Shown: positions 55,401 through 64,000 of the stretch, piece by piece
How positions within the stretch are numbered: position 1 is the first letter of the stretch
Layout: every line of letters starts with the position of its first letter
Assembly: GCA_002286855.1 (NCBI GenBank)
Contig: NRSV01000025.1
Span: 347,481 to 411,480 of the forward strand
Direction: 5' to 3'
Length of the DNA stretch: 64,000 nucleotides
Origin: Bipolaris cookei
Lineage: Eukaryota > Ascomycota > Dothideomycetes > Pleosporales > Pleosporaceae
Position numbers and translations under genes: made by a program
Notes under the pieces: model-generated
The model's database searches: none
Told to the model about the DNA's origin: nothing
The model's input: only the letters and a program-made list of their open reading frames with translations

Positions 55401-57418
55401 CCTCGGTCTCTTGCTCGTCTATTGGGCTGCTGGTGTTTTCAGCAGGTGCAGCTTGGGGCTCGGGTTCAGGAGCAGGTTCAGTTCGCACTTGTTGAGCTTG
55501 TAAAGGAGGTGCTGCTATCTCCTCTGGTGCAGGCGCTTGTGGCATAGGAGCTGTTGGTATTCGTGGTAACGGGGAAGTGGGTGGTGGAGTGGGCTGTGAT
55601 CTGGATACTGCAGGATCTGAGCGTGCAATACTTTCTTGAGAAGATGGCTTTAACCGCTCTGGCGTTTCTTGGGGTCGTCTTCGAGGCGGTACTTCCATCG
55701 GCGGAGCGGGGGATGCCGAAGGGGTATGGAAGACTGAACGTGAGTCTGTGCCTTGGCTGTCGAAGCTACGCTGCGATAGCTGAGACGGACGCGTCTCCAT
55801 TGTGGGTCTTCTCCGTTGTGGAGGTTCGTCTGGAGGCATGTCATCATGTCGGTTGAAGTTTGAACTGGCGTTGCTTTGAGAAGTACCTGGCCGAGCACCA
55901 CTCTGGGCTGTACCGGGTCTTAGACCTCTAGGAGAGGGATCTCTCCGGGGCGAAGCATAGTCTTTAGGTCTGCGTGCGTCTGGTGTTGAGATATCTGGTA
56001 CTGCACCGTCTATTGATCGCTCGTCAAACGATCTCTCTGGTCGTTGAGGCGGACCATCTTCAAAGGGCGGTCCGCGTCCGGGGCTAAGACTTGTCTGGTA
56101 TTTTGCAGATTCCGGTGTTTTTGGTCGACTGGCAAATTCTGAAGTTGAAGACTGCGGTGTCAAGTTTCGCGGCGCAAGAGGTGATGTTGGTGGCATGAAA
56201 TTCGGGCCAGGGCCAGGGCCAGGACTGGGGCGGGGTCGCATACTGTCCCCGCTGGGTCGCGCTCGAATGGTCGGATCCATGGGTTGCTTTTGCCTTAGAT
56301 TAGGCATGGATGGAGCAGCTTGCATCTGATTTGGCAGGAACGGTGGACGTCTGCGAGCCTCGTCGCCTGTGTTTGGCCTATCATCGTCTGGCCGACCTGG
56401 CCTTCTCGGGCCCTGGAATTCTCCTGGCGGTCTCCTGAAATTGGGATTTGATCCGGGTGGCGGCCCTCTTCTGCTATCCTCTGTTGCGGGGGGCGGCATT
56501 TCTCCAGGTCTTCTTGGGGGAGGTCCGCCTGCCTTTGGAGGCATAGGTCTCTGCTCTAATGGTCCCGGTCGCTGTGGCCCCGGGCTACCGCCTGCTGGAC
56601 TGCCTGCTGCTGTTCCAGCCCGGCCCTCCGGTGTAGCGAGATGCGGTTGTCCATTCGTAAGGCTGTTGAGTTCGGAAATACTGAATCCTGTCAAGATGGG
56701 AAAATCACCCTTAGTATACTTATTGTAGATCTTGACCATACTTCCTATGAAAAACTCCTTCTCTTTTGCGGTCCCAGCTTCCCAGTAGTATGGCTTGGTG
56801 ATGGTCACGGTGAAGCCTTTGTCTCCGGCCCAATGCTTGCGTTGCGCCTCTTCCTCGCTGGCAGGGTTGAGGTGAACATAGTTCTCAACTGCAGATAGCT
56901 CTTCCATGGGCCAAGACTTTCCAATAGAAAAGGTGCCGTTGGCGTTCTCCCTAGCCTTGTGCAGCTTGACTCTACCTGTGTTGCGCACGGATATCATGAT
57001 GATTCTTGCCTTCTTGTTTGAAGGTGGTGAGTTTGGTGGAGGGGGAGCCTGCGGATATGCGCCATCTTCCTGGACACGAATATGGGTAATGTAGGATTCC
57101 TGGACTGGGACATGTCAGCATAACTCAGGCCAAGTCTAGGAACCAGCAGGATAGGCAGGACCTAGACATGTATGCCAACTGTATTTGTGGTGGTGTCCAG
57201 GAACACGTACGCTGTCCCTGCTCGTCCAACTTGGAGAAGCAGCTCTCAGTAATCCGACGTCGCTCGTCGTCGAACCGTTCGGCGCGCGACATGCCGGAGG
57301 GTGTAGAGCTCGAGCTGGAAGCAGAGAGGGCTCCTCTCGAGCCCCCGGTAGGCGGACGCATTGGGGGAGCTCGAGGGTCCCCGCCTCCGTTGGTATAGTT
57401 GCGTGGCCTCCCGTCCAT
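52442..57418 (-). CDS. SEC3: Exocyst complex subunit Sec3
   Basis: Four exons, read leftwards: 57418-57211, 57104-53471, 53422-52843, 52792-52442; 1590 residues, normal for filamentous ascomycetes. The N-terminal PIP2/Rho-binding PH domain (about 70-215) begins ESYITHIRVQEDGAYP and includes GFTVTITKPYYWEAGTAKEK and EFFIGSMVKIYNKYT. A long Pro/Arg-rich disordered middle follows (about 220-680). The C-terminal exocyst fold (about 690-1590) starts with NISKLGIDPSVLDERGLEFDNLL, then a coiled coil. The last exon restores the conserved tail FIESTETLLGHPGA...; without that splice the frame reads on into a different sequence. Sec3 marks sites of polarised secretion and tethers vesicles at the hyphal tip membrane. 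For exon 2, the acceptor at 57105 gives EQGQLQESYITHI; the nearby CAG at 57100 is out of phase. Confidence 0.93.
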
Positions 57419-57921
57419 CTTGACTGAGGTATTGGTAGCTACGCCCTGAAGGGTCCCAAGTCTGAGCGGATGATGTGCCGACTACTTTCACCCAGCGGTA
57501 GCGAGGGTTCTTCGTGGTAATGCCATCAATGGTGAATCGTGGTAGTGGTGGTCCTTGCGATGCTGAGCTGGTTGGTTCGTTGGCTGGTCGGTCCTCCGTG
57601 AGCGATGGGATTGGGCAGCAATATGCGATGCACGTCTTGGCCGTATCCGCTGGAACTGAGTCGGATGTGTGCAAGTGGGGATAGCGAAGACGGCGAGTGA
57701 AAGACCCGACTGTCACCCTGCGCAGGCGAGCGACATTTGGCGTCGTGTACTCACATATGAGACGGCAGGCGCGCGGGACTGGGATCACGCTTGCGGCCTA
57801 GCGCCATCCGAGGTGCATTCCGCCCGCCGTAACTTTTTTCTCGCGCGCGACCTGCGACCTTTCGATTCTCCACAATCCATCCCCATCACTACTACGCGAT
57901 ACACAGCCCCCATTGCCCATC
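57419..57921. other. Divergent promoter of SEC3 (-) and the SRP40-like gene (+)
   Basis: About 500 bp between two divergent start codons, C-rich on the + strand towards the right end. No TATA box evident. Confidence 0.55.
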
Positions 57922-59229
57922 ATGGCTGCCGACAAGAAACTCAGCAAGGAGTCCAGCTCGAACAAGAAGCAGAAGAAGGCGTCTGCTGCAGCGACATCAA
58001 CAGCAACAGCCGCTCAAGTACCACTTGACCTTGTCAGGAAGTTCCTCGAGCAGCAGGGAGAAAAAGGCGCTGCTAGTAAGCTCAATGGGTTTGAGAAGTG
58101 GCAGAAGAGCGGAGGCGCAACCAATTCCCCAGATGCGCCAGAGCCCATGGACATCGACGAGGAGAGCGCCTCCAGCAGCGATTCCAGCAGCGGCTCCAAT
58201 AGCGACTCGGACAGTGACTCCAGCAGCGACTCCAGCAGTGAGTCAGAAGCTGAGAAGAAGCCCCAAAAGACGAAGAAGGCGCCTGTAAAGAAGGATGACT
58301 CGAGCTCGTCGAGTTCGGATTCGAGCTCAGACTCTTCCGACTCGGAGTCGGAAAAAGAAAGCGCCCCCCTCAAGTCTAAAGCAAAGAAAGCCAAATCCGT
58401 CTCATCATCTTCTGCTTCTTCATCCAGCGACTCCAGCGATTCGGACAGCAGCGACGACGATGAACCTGCCAATGTCCCTCTGCCCGACTCCGATTCCTCG
58501 GCAGCATCAAGCGATTCATCGGACAGCGACTCTGACAGCGACAGCAACTCCGGTAGCGACTCCGATAGCAGCTCCGAGTCAGAAACTGAGAAGAAGACAA
58601 GCAAGGAAAACAGGGGCAAGAAGGCTGCTTCAGTATCATCTTCGTCTGCTTCTAGCGCTTCGGACTCCAGCGACTCCAGCGACTCCAGCGATTCCAGCGA
58701 TTCCAGCGATTCCAGCGACTCCGAAAGCGAAGCCGACGCAAAGCCCACCAAGGCGAAGGCTAAGAAGAGTGGAAAGAAAGCAGTCACGTCTTCCTCAAGC
58801 TCCTCAAGCTCCTCCGACAGCGATGCGAGCTCTTCTGACAGCTCTGATTCCGAATCAGAAAAGGAGTCCAAATCTACTGCGTCCGAGCGCAAAGGTTCCG
58901 CCAGTGACTCGTCGCACACCCTTCCCGCAGCATCGCCTGCGCCCGCCAGCAATAAGCGCAAGGCCGGCTCTCCTTCTGCAGAGGCCCCGAAATCAAAGCG
59001 AAACCATGTTGAAAACCGATTCCAGCGCATCAAACCCGACACAAAGGTTGACCCTAGGCTCGCGAGTAACGCATATGTTTCATACGATTATGCCGACCGC
59101 GCTCACGCTAAGCTGATCGTCACAAAAGGCAAGGGATTCACCAAGGAGAAGAACAAGGGAAAGAGGGGCTCCTACAGAGGGGGTATGATTGATACCTCGG
59201 GCGGCAAGGGTATCAAGTTCGATGATTAA
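57922..59229 (+). CDS. SRP40: SRP40/NOLC1-like nucleolar phosphoprotein
   Basis: One exon of 435 residues. The N-terminus has a LisH-like helix pair (VPLDLVRKFLEQQGEKGAASKLNGFEKW, about 33-60). The middle consists of long Ser/Asp/Glu tracts, prime casein-kinase 2 sites, separated by Lys/Ala/Pro-rich basic segments, the alternating pattern of NOLC1/Nopp140 and yeast Srp40. The C-terminal SRP40 domain runs from NRFQRIKPDTKVDPRLASNAY to the end, with GSYRGGMIDTSGGKGIKF. These proteins accompany snoRNPs in the nucleolus and Cajal bodies. ATG 57922 (ATCATGG) was chosen; the TTG 9 bases upstream adds only three residues. Serine tracts are encoded by tandem 9-bp units (separate entry), so length variation between strains is likely. 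Confidence 0.9.
   Translation: MAADKKLSKESSSNKKQKKASAAATSTATAAQVPLDLVRKFLEQQGEKGAASKLNGFEKWQKSGGATNSPDAPEPMDIDEESASSSDSSSGSNSDSDSDSSSDSSSESEAEKKPQKTKKAPVKKDDSSSSSSDSSSDSSDSESEKESAPLKSKAKKAKSVSSSSASSSSDSSDSDSSDDDEPANVPLPDSDSSAASSDSSDSDSDSDSNSGSDSDSSSESETEKKTSKENRGKKAASVSSSSASSASDSSDSSDSSDSSDSSDSSDSESEADAKPTKAKAKKSGKKAVTSSSSSSSSSDSDASSSDSSDSESEKESKSTASERKGSASDSSHTLPAASPAPASNKRKAGSPSAEAPKSKRNHVENRFQRIKPDTKVDPRLASNAYVSYDYADRAHAKLIVTKGKGFTKEKNKGKRGSYRGGMIDTSGGKGIKFDD
58663..58716 (+). repeat. 9-bp coding minisatellite, six copies
   Basis: Six tandem GAYTCCAGC units, three with GAC then three with GAT, each encoding Asp-Ser-Ser within the SRP40-like serine tract. Similar but less regular units occur elsewhere in the gene. 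Confidence 0.85.
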
Positions 59230-59795
59230 ATGGCTGGTTGGACTTACGGATTTGATCCGGAATCCACAGTCCCTGCCGTCTCAACTACACAACGCACGCG
59301 TAGCCATTCGAAATATTAGGAGCAATATTTGCGCGCGTACGCCTGTGCGAGGGGAAACAGCAGAGGCGCGATCTTGAACCTTCAACATCGCATGGAGAAC
59401 ATACGGATCATTGGCGCGTACGATTACGGCGAACTGGAGTTATCATGTACACCAAAAGCAACATACCCTTCGATGGCAGTACTTTATATTAGATTTTGAG
59501 CGGTTGACAGACTGTTGAATCAGTCTGGTTGGATCAACAGATGTCTATATATTCTACATTCAGTCTATACATCCAGATTTTCCTAGCTTTTCATATGTGA
59601 TCTTGCCTTCGTGCGCGAGGTAATAGTATTCAGATGCTTCCAAGTTCATAAGAGTCTGACTGCACCCTATGTAATCCGTTTTGCGGACCCCCAATCATCA
59701 TCCCCATCACTAATGCCTATAACATAATGTTTCCCAGCCGATAGTACAAATAACCCATCCAACCCCTCTTCTCCCCATCTCCCCATTCAACCTAC
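59230..59795. other. Intergenic: 3' ends of two convergent genes
   Basis: AT-richer, no coding frame. Transcription from both sides (SRP40-like +, FMC1 -) ends here. Confidence 0.55.
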
Positions 59796-60152
59796 TCAAA
59801 CCTTCTCCCCCTCCTGCCCAAATTCCACTGGAAGATTCATACCCACTCTCCGCGCACTCAATCGTACCCTCTCCTCCTCCGTCATACCCATACCAGGATT
59901 ATAACGCTCCAGTAACGACGCATACGTCCGTTGCGCCTGCACGTATTGTACGAATTCCTCTGCCTGCTGCACCTGGCCATGTGTGCTTGAGCCTAATTTT
60001 GGTGTTGCGATAGCTGAGCGTATGGTTTTTTGGAGGACAGAAGGTGCGGACAGCTTTTGGTGCTGGGTCCGGCTTGTCTGGGGGGTGGAGGGGAGTTCGC
60101 GGAGGAGACGGCGGTAGAGGGAGCGGAGTTGGGCGGGGGCTGGTTGTGCCAT
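59796..60152 (-). CDS. FMC1: LYR-type ATP synthase assembly factor Fmc1
   Basis: One exon of 118 residues from ATG 60152 (MAQPAPAQLRSLYRRLL). The LYR motif lies at residues about 12-14 (S-LYR-R-LL), followed by a helical bundle with AEEFVQYVQAQRTYASLLERYNPGMG and the C-terminal motif EEERVRLSARRVGMNLPVEF, typical of fungal Fmc1. Fmc1 works with Atp12 in mitochondrial F1 assembly at high temperature. The frame stays open upstream through the GGTTGC repeat, but no ATG lies there. Other small LYR proteins are similar in length; the C-terminal RLSARRVGMNLP stretch supports Fmc1. Confidence 0.8.
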   Translation of the reverse strand: MAQPAPAQLRSLYRRLLRELPSTPQTSRTQHQKLSAPSVLQKTIRSAIATPKLGSSTHGQVQQAEEFVQYVQAQRTYASLLERYNPGMGMTEEERVRLSARRVGMNLPVEFGQEGEKV

Positions 60153-60373
60153 TTTGAATGATATTGTTTTGAGCGATTGATTGGGTGTGCTTGGGATATG
60201 TAGCGAGGCGAAATATCGGGTTGCGGTTGCGGTTGCGGTTGCGGTTGCGGGCGATATTGGAGGTCGATGCTCGCCGCGGAGGTGCTGCGGCAAAAAGTTG
60301 CGGGTGAGCTTGGACCAGGTGTGGACTTTGGATTTCGGATGGGGTTGAAAAGAAGACTTGAAGACTACATGCG
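60153..60373. promoter_or_regulatory. Bidirectional promoter of FMC1 (-) and the EngB-type GTPase (+)
   Basis: Only 221 bp separate the two start codons, so both mitochondrial genes must share this control region. It contains the GGTTGC repeat. Confidence 0.55.
60219..60250. repeat. GGTTGC hexanucleotide repeat, five copies
   Basis: Five perfect GGTTGC units plus GG, in the shared upstream region, 67-98 bp from the FMC1 start. Confidence 0.9.
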
Positions 60374-61966
60374 ATGAATGGTCTTTCGCTAAGGCCCAGC
60401 TACATATGTAGTAATTCCATACGAAACGTTTCTCGCCGGAATTCTGGACTCTTTACTCGATCACAGCTACGGGTGCAATCGACCAGTGCCTTTCCACAGG
60501 ATGCGCCGAACCCAAGGCTGCGGCTCCAGAAACACTGGAGTGGTGATGTCAAATCTAGATATAGGGATAAGCCGCCAACACAGAGTATACTGCATATGAG
60601 CAAGACGAAAGGTAGCTACCGATTGGAGTTGACTGAAGAACAAACATCATCTGCAACCAGGGGTGAGCCATCTTCAGAGGAACCACGACCACTTTCAATG
60701 AGAGAAAGACGACAACGGAGAAGAGAGGGTGTTTTGAGGTCTTCAGCGATACATGTAGACCCAGCTCACCTCCCAGAGCGAGTGAAACGAAAATTACAGA
60801 ATCAGCTGGAAATTTCGAAGCTACAGGCAGTGGAAAAAGAAGTTGTGTCTCCTGAGCTCTCAGTACCACAAGACTTTGAAGCTGGTGGCTCAACATCATC
60901 ACAAAAATTCCCGGAGGCATCATCAACGCCCAGAAGGGATGTACCACGACGTTCACAGAAAGGAAAGGCCAACGAAGTCGTAGAAGACCTCCAACCATCC
61001 GCACCCTCACCACCACTCGACTTGAGGCGTAAAGCCGAGCCCACTCTCCCATCCATAAAACCCGAACTCCCTTCCAGCCACGTCAAACTTCATTTCAGCA
61101 AGCTAGAAGACTTCCATTGGTACTGGGAGTCATTCCCGCCAACCATCGCACAAAAGACACAGGCAAACCACTTCTTCACAAACAACAGCAAGAACGCAAA
61201 GTTACTTCGAAGCGTAGCACAATTCCGCCTGTTCCCAGAATCAGACGTACCTGAGGTAGCTTTTGTGGGCCGCTCCAATGTCGGTAAAAGCTCATTGCTT
61301 AATGCCGTTGTGAACGCAGATATAAAGGCACTGTTAGCACGCACATCGTCAACACCAGGCTTCACCAAAACGATGAATCTCTACGGTCTGGGCGCCGGAA
61401 ACGGCGTGACCATCAAAAAGCATCCCAACGGACGCGACAAAATTGTAGGCATCGGTGGTCTGACTATCGTCGACATGCCCGGGTACGGCGAGGGTTCGCT
61501 TTCTTCCTGGGGCGTAGAAATTATGAAGTACATAAGCAATCGCAAACAACTTCGTCATATATTCGTCTTACTGGACGCCGAACACGGTATCAAAGACAAA
61601 GACCGTTCGCTGCTAGCTTCGTTACGTCTTGCTGGTGTGAGCCATCAAGTTATTCTTTCTAAACTAGACAAGCTTTATATTCCCAATGCCAAGGATATCA
61701 AGCGCTTTGATGGCAAGTCCGCCCGTCGCCTGGCCCCAAAGGGTACGCCTGAGGATCTCAGGAAGGCTATGGAAAAGCTGAAGAACGAAATTCAGCCCCC
61801 GGTTGGAGGAGGTGCATTGGGCGAGATTCTGGGTGTGAGTGCGGAGACATTGGTTGATGGTAAGAGACTGGGTATTGATCATGTGAGGTTTGCGATTTTG
61901 AAAGCGGCGGGGTTGGACGAGAAGTTTAAAAAGGATGTCAGTACGCCTTGGGCCAGGAATAGCTAA
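60374..61966 (+). CDS. EngB/YihA-family mitochondrial GTPase
   Basis: One exon of 530 residues. The N-terminus is Arg/Ser-rich and poor in acidic residues (MNGLSLRPSYICSNSIRNVS), consistent with mitochondrial import. A basic, Ser-rich linker (about 60-230) leads to the G domain at about 280-530. G1: GRSNVGKSS; G2: STPGFT; G3: DMPGYGEGS; G4: SKLD; G5 region near GVSAE. These match the TrmE-Era-EngA-EngB-septin class, EngB subfamily, which acts in late large-subunit ribosome assembly; the role in the mitoribosome is inferred from the presequence. The glycine-rich loop (GLGAGNGVTIKKHPNGRDKIVGIGG) between G2 and G3 is larger than in bacterial EngB and is usual for fungi. The frame ends at TAA 61964. 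Confidence 0.88.
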   Translation: MNGLSLRPSYICSNSIRNVSRRNSGLFTRSQLRVQSTSAFPQDAPNPRLRLQKHWSGDVKSRYRDKPPTQSILHMSKTKGSYRLELTEEQTSSATRGEPSSEEPRPLSMRERRQRRREGVLRSSAIHVDPAHLPERVKRKLQNQLEISKLQAVEKEVVSPELSVPQDFEAGGSTSSQKFPEASSTPRRDVPRRSQKGKANEVVEDLQPSAPSPPLDLRRKAEPTLPSIKPELPSSHVKLHFSKLEDFHWYWESFPPTIAQKTQANHFFTNNSKNAKLLRSVAQFRLFPESDVPEVAFVGRSNVGKSSLLNAVVNADIKALLARTSSTPGFTKTMNLYGLGAGNGVTIKKHPNGRDKIVGIGGLTIVDMPGYGEGSLSSWGVEIMKYISNRKQLRHIFVLLDAEHGIKDKDRSLLASLRLAGVSHQVILSKLDKLYIPNAKDIKRFDGKSARRLAPKGTPEDLRKAMEKLKNEIQPPVGGGALGEILGVSAETLVDGKRLGIDHVRFAILKAAGLDEKFKKDVSTPWARNS

Positions 61967-62955
61967 GAATGCTATGGTTGGGCATTTCGATTGTTATCTT
62001 ATATAATTTAAATCTCGCACAAGCTAGGCTACGAGTCTCATCTTGGTTTAGATAGCCCCCTCGCCTCGATCTACACCAAATTGAATGTAACTACGTAGAT
62101 ACTTGTAGGCCTAAAAACCTGCACGTCTTATATAGCCTTAGGGCTGAGACAGGACTTTAAGCTACAATAATAATAATAACAATAATAAATCTCACACAAA
62201 TTCCAGTAGTAAGATGCAGTAATAAGGTGCAAGTCAACCGATGCTCTTCCAATCTGTTGGAATCAATTAGGACTCGAACGAGTCCTACTGATAAGCGACA
62301 CTGATTGGTTGACACAAGCAGTGGCAGGGACGTCGTTGTCCCCGCTGCTTACCGGCTCGTGCGTCTGCGTCCGTGCGCGCAGGCGCTGTAAGTACTGGGC
62401 ATGATAGCAGATACAGACAATCAATCCGCTTCCTCATTATAGTATTGCAGCTGCAAGTTGATTCACCCCGTGATACCTTTATTGTGCCAACACAATCGCC
62501 AACAGCAAAGTATCGCGAATGAGTGCAGTACACCGATCTCGAGCACAATGAATATATCACTCAAATCTAGTAAAAAAAATACTTAGAGTTTAGTAGGACC
62601 GACTGTATCTGTGGTTGTGACAGTCAATCCAAGGTTTACGAGGAAGGTTTCGCGCATGTTGATCTGCCGACGTTTCCATGCGGGGAAGCGGATTCGGCGA
62701 AACTCCGACGGTATGTTTGCCGTGAGGAACCACCATCCCTCCAGCAAAGACCCGACCCTATGAGCATGCAGACGGGGTAAGATGTACCGAAAAAGCTGCT
62801 AAATCGAGATCAGCATCAGATTGATTCACGGTCAGTAGATGAGTATTAGGCCAAAGATGGACCGAGAGCACAGCCTCCTTTCGTGTATATGAGCAGTTTA
62901 GCATCTACACAATCTACACAATGTTTCCACAATCACATCTCAGACTCCAGAAAAA
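61967..62955. other. Intergenic: no gene seen
   Basis: Contains an AAT-rich simple repeat at about 62166-62189 and a perfect 8-bp inverted repeat at 62269-62286. The last ~100 bp are the leader of the epimerase gene. Confidence 0.55.
62269..62286. repeat. Short inverted repeat
   Basis: AGGACTCG-AA-CGAGTCCT: 8-bp arms around two bases. It looks superficially like a tRNA T-arm, but no cloverleaf can be drawn around it. Confidence 0.6.
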
Positions 62956-64000
62956 ATGCGTGTACTTATCACTGGAGCCGCCGGATTCATTGGCCAACTT
63001 GTAGCAAAAAAGCTACTCGAAGATAAAAATGCCGCTCACTCACTCATCCTCACTGATATTATCGAACCTCCCGTCCCAGAACCCACTCAATCATCCAGCA
63101 ATGTCCAAGCCATCCGCGCAGATCTATGCACGGAATCCTCCTCCGTCGTGACTCCCGACCTAGACGCCATCTTCATCTTCCACGGCATCATGTCCTCCGG
63201 CGCAGAAGCCGACTTCGATCTAGGCATGCGCGCCAACTTCGACGCCACCCGCGCTTTACTCGAAGCCATCCGCAAAACCAGTCCAGGAAGCCGAGTAATC
63301 TACGCCTCAAGCCAAGCCGTTTACAATAACTCCGTTACATTGCCGGTTACAGAAGCGCAGCTTCCAACCCCAGAAACCAGCTACGGTGCCGAAAAAATGA
63401 TGTGCGAGTACCTCGTCACAGAGTACACAAGGCGCAACTTTATAGACGGAATCTCGCTGCGCTTCCCCACCGTCTGTGTGCGCCCCGGTAAACCCACTGC
63501 AGCAGCGAGTTCTTTCATCAGTGGCATGATCCGCGAGCCCATTAACGGCATCAAATGCGTAATTCCACTCTCCGACAAGCAATGGCGTCACTGGCTCTGT
63601 TCGCCACGCATCTTAGTCCAGAATCTCGTTTATACTGCTACACAGTTCGACACCACTCGCCTTGCTACTTTTGATCGCGTGCTAAATTTCCCGGGCATCG
63701 GTGTGTCAATTCAGGATATGATGGATTCACTTGAGAGGGTGGGCGGGAAAGATAAGTTGGCGTTGTTGGAGACGAGGGAGGAGGAGGGGTTGAAGAGGAT
63801 TTTGGAGTCGTGGCCTGCAGAGTTTGATAACAGGAAGGCTTTGGAGTTGGGATTTCAGAGGGATGAGGGGTTTGATCGGATTGTCAGGGATTATGTGGAG
63901 GGGTTGGGGGTTGGGGGTTGGGGGGGGGGGGGGCCTCATGCTTTCTGTGTATATACTCAAACATATTCTTATGAAGCCAAAAAAAATAAAATTAATCATT
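62956..64000 (+). CDS. NAD-dependent epimerase/dehydratase (SDR), open to the right edge
   Basis: From ATG 62956 the frame runs 348 codons to the window end with no stop or evident intron. Extended-SDR motifs: GAAGFIG (G7, G10, G13) for NAD(P), catalytic Ser in YASSQAVY (about 118-119) and YGAEK with Y143 and K147. RFPTVCVRPGKP and SFISGMIREPINGI resemble D-erythronate dehydrogenase (DenD)-like proteins; the substrate is not certain. The family is about 320-340 residues long, so the natural end should be near here. Just before the edge the frame enters a 14-G run (63920-63933) after EGLGVGGWG; sequence after it looks like 3' UTR translated by chance. One more or fewer G would move the frame, and one of those frames meets a TGA within about 40 bases. 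The stop codon is therefore not determined. Confidence 0.83.
   Translation, partial: MRVLITGAAGFIGQLVAKKLLEDKNAAHSLILTDIIEPPVPEPTQSSSNVQAIRADLCTESSSVVTPDLDAIFIFHGIMSSGAEADFDLGMRANFDATRALLEAIRKTSPGSRVIYASSQAVYNNSVTLPVTEAQLPTPETSYGAEKMMCEYLVTEYTRRNFIDGISLRFPTVCVRPGKPTAAASSFISGMIREPINGIKCVIPLSDKQWRHWLCSPRILVQNLVYTATQFDTTRLATFDRVLNFPGIGVSIQDMMDSLERVGGKDKLALLETREEEGLKRILESWPAEFDNRKALELGFQRDEGFDRIVRDYVEGLGVGGWGGGGPHAFCVYTQTYSYEAKKNKINH
63920..63933 (+). repeat. Poly-G tract of 14 bases at the end of the epimerase frame
   Basis: Homopolymer run within a GGGGTT-like G-rich stretch (63899-63933). Its length decides the C-terminus of the epimerase. Confidence 0.85.

Noticed and set aside
58014..59042. 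342-codon Leu/Glu/Ser frame on the - strand opposite the SRP40-like gene
   Set aside because: Antisense reading of Ser-Asp repeats; pure repeat shadow.
62250..62330. tRNA-like T-arm (GTTCGA within an inverted repeat)
   Set aside because: The stem and loop lengths do not fit a T-arm, and no acceptor, D or anticodon arms can be drawn around it on either strand.

Overview
The window is nuclear DNA of a filamentous ascomycete. Genes carry short spliceosomal introns (mostly 47-110 nt, GTANGT-type donors, CTAAC/CTGAC branch sites, CAG/TAG acceptors), genes lie on both strands as single units, and the protein set is fungal (HET domain, Sly1, Vph1, Sec3, Aha1, Fmc1, Dal5-type permeases, a fungal PD-(D/E)XK-like family). 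The mixture suggests a Dothideomycete, perhaps Pleosporales; this is an inference from gene content only.

Layout. 0-15 kb: the start of a Ser/Pro-rich protein running off the left edge (-), mitochondrial ribosomal protein uS7m (+), a universal-stress protein with a long disordered N-terminus (+), an intronless HET-domain protein (+), and the ten-exon SM protein SLY1 (-). 15-29 kb: a PNUTS-like protein with an RVxW motif and a C-terminal CCCH finger (+), a Btz/CASC3-domain RNA-binding protein (+), the V-ATPase a subunit (+), and a PLP-dependent aminotransferase (+). 29-43 kb is accessory in character: 3.7 kb without genes but with a decayed ~141-bp tandem repeat, a PD-(D/E)XK nuclease-like gene (-), a Dal5-type MFS gene with no in-frame AUG (-), the conserved co-chaperone AHA1 (+), and a broken serine carboxypeptidase (+). 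43-64 kb: a large unrecognised low-complexity protein (+), an intact Dal5-type MFS transporter (+) convergent with a DUF1295 membrane reductase-like gene (-), exocyst SEC3 (-) divergent from an SRP40/NOLC1-like nucleolar protein (+), FMC1 (-) divergent from an EngB-type mitochondrial GTPase (+), and an NAD-dependent epimerase that stays open to the right edge (+).

Most genes are unrelated housekeeping genes in secretion (SLY1, SEC3, VPH1), RNA handling (PNUTS-like, Btz, SRP40) and mitochondria (uS7m, FMC1, EngB). I see no biosynthetic cluster, CRISPR array, intact transposon or convincing tRNA. No clearly new multi-gene system is visible. The items most worth a second look are the PNUTS-like assignment, a GC-AG intron in SLY1, three introns whose length is a multiple of three, the permease lacking a start codon, the carboxypeptidase pseudogene and the decayed repeat block. 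Exon boundaries were set by hand from splice signals, reading frame and family similarity, not from transcripts.
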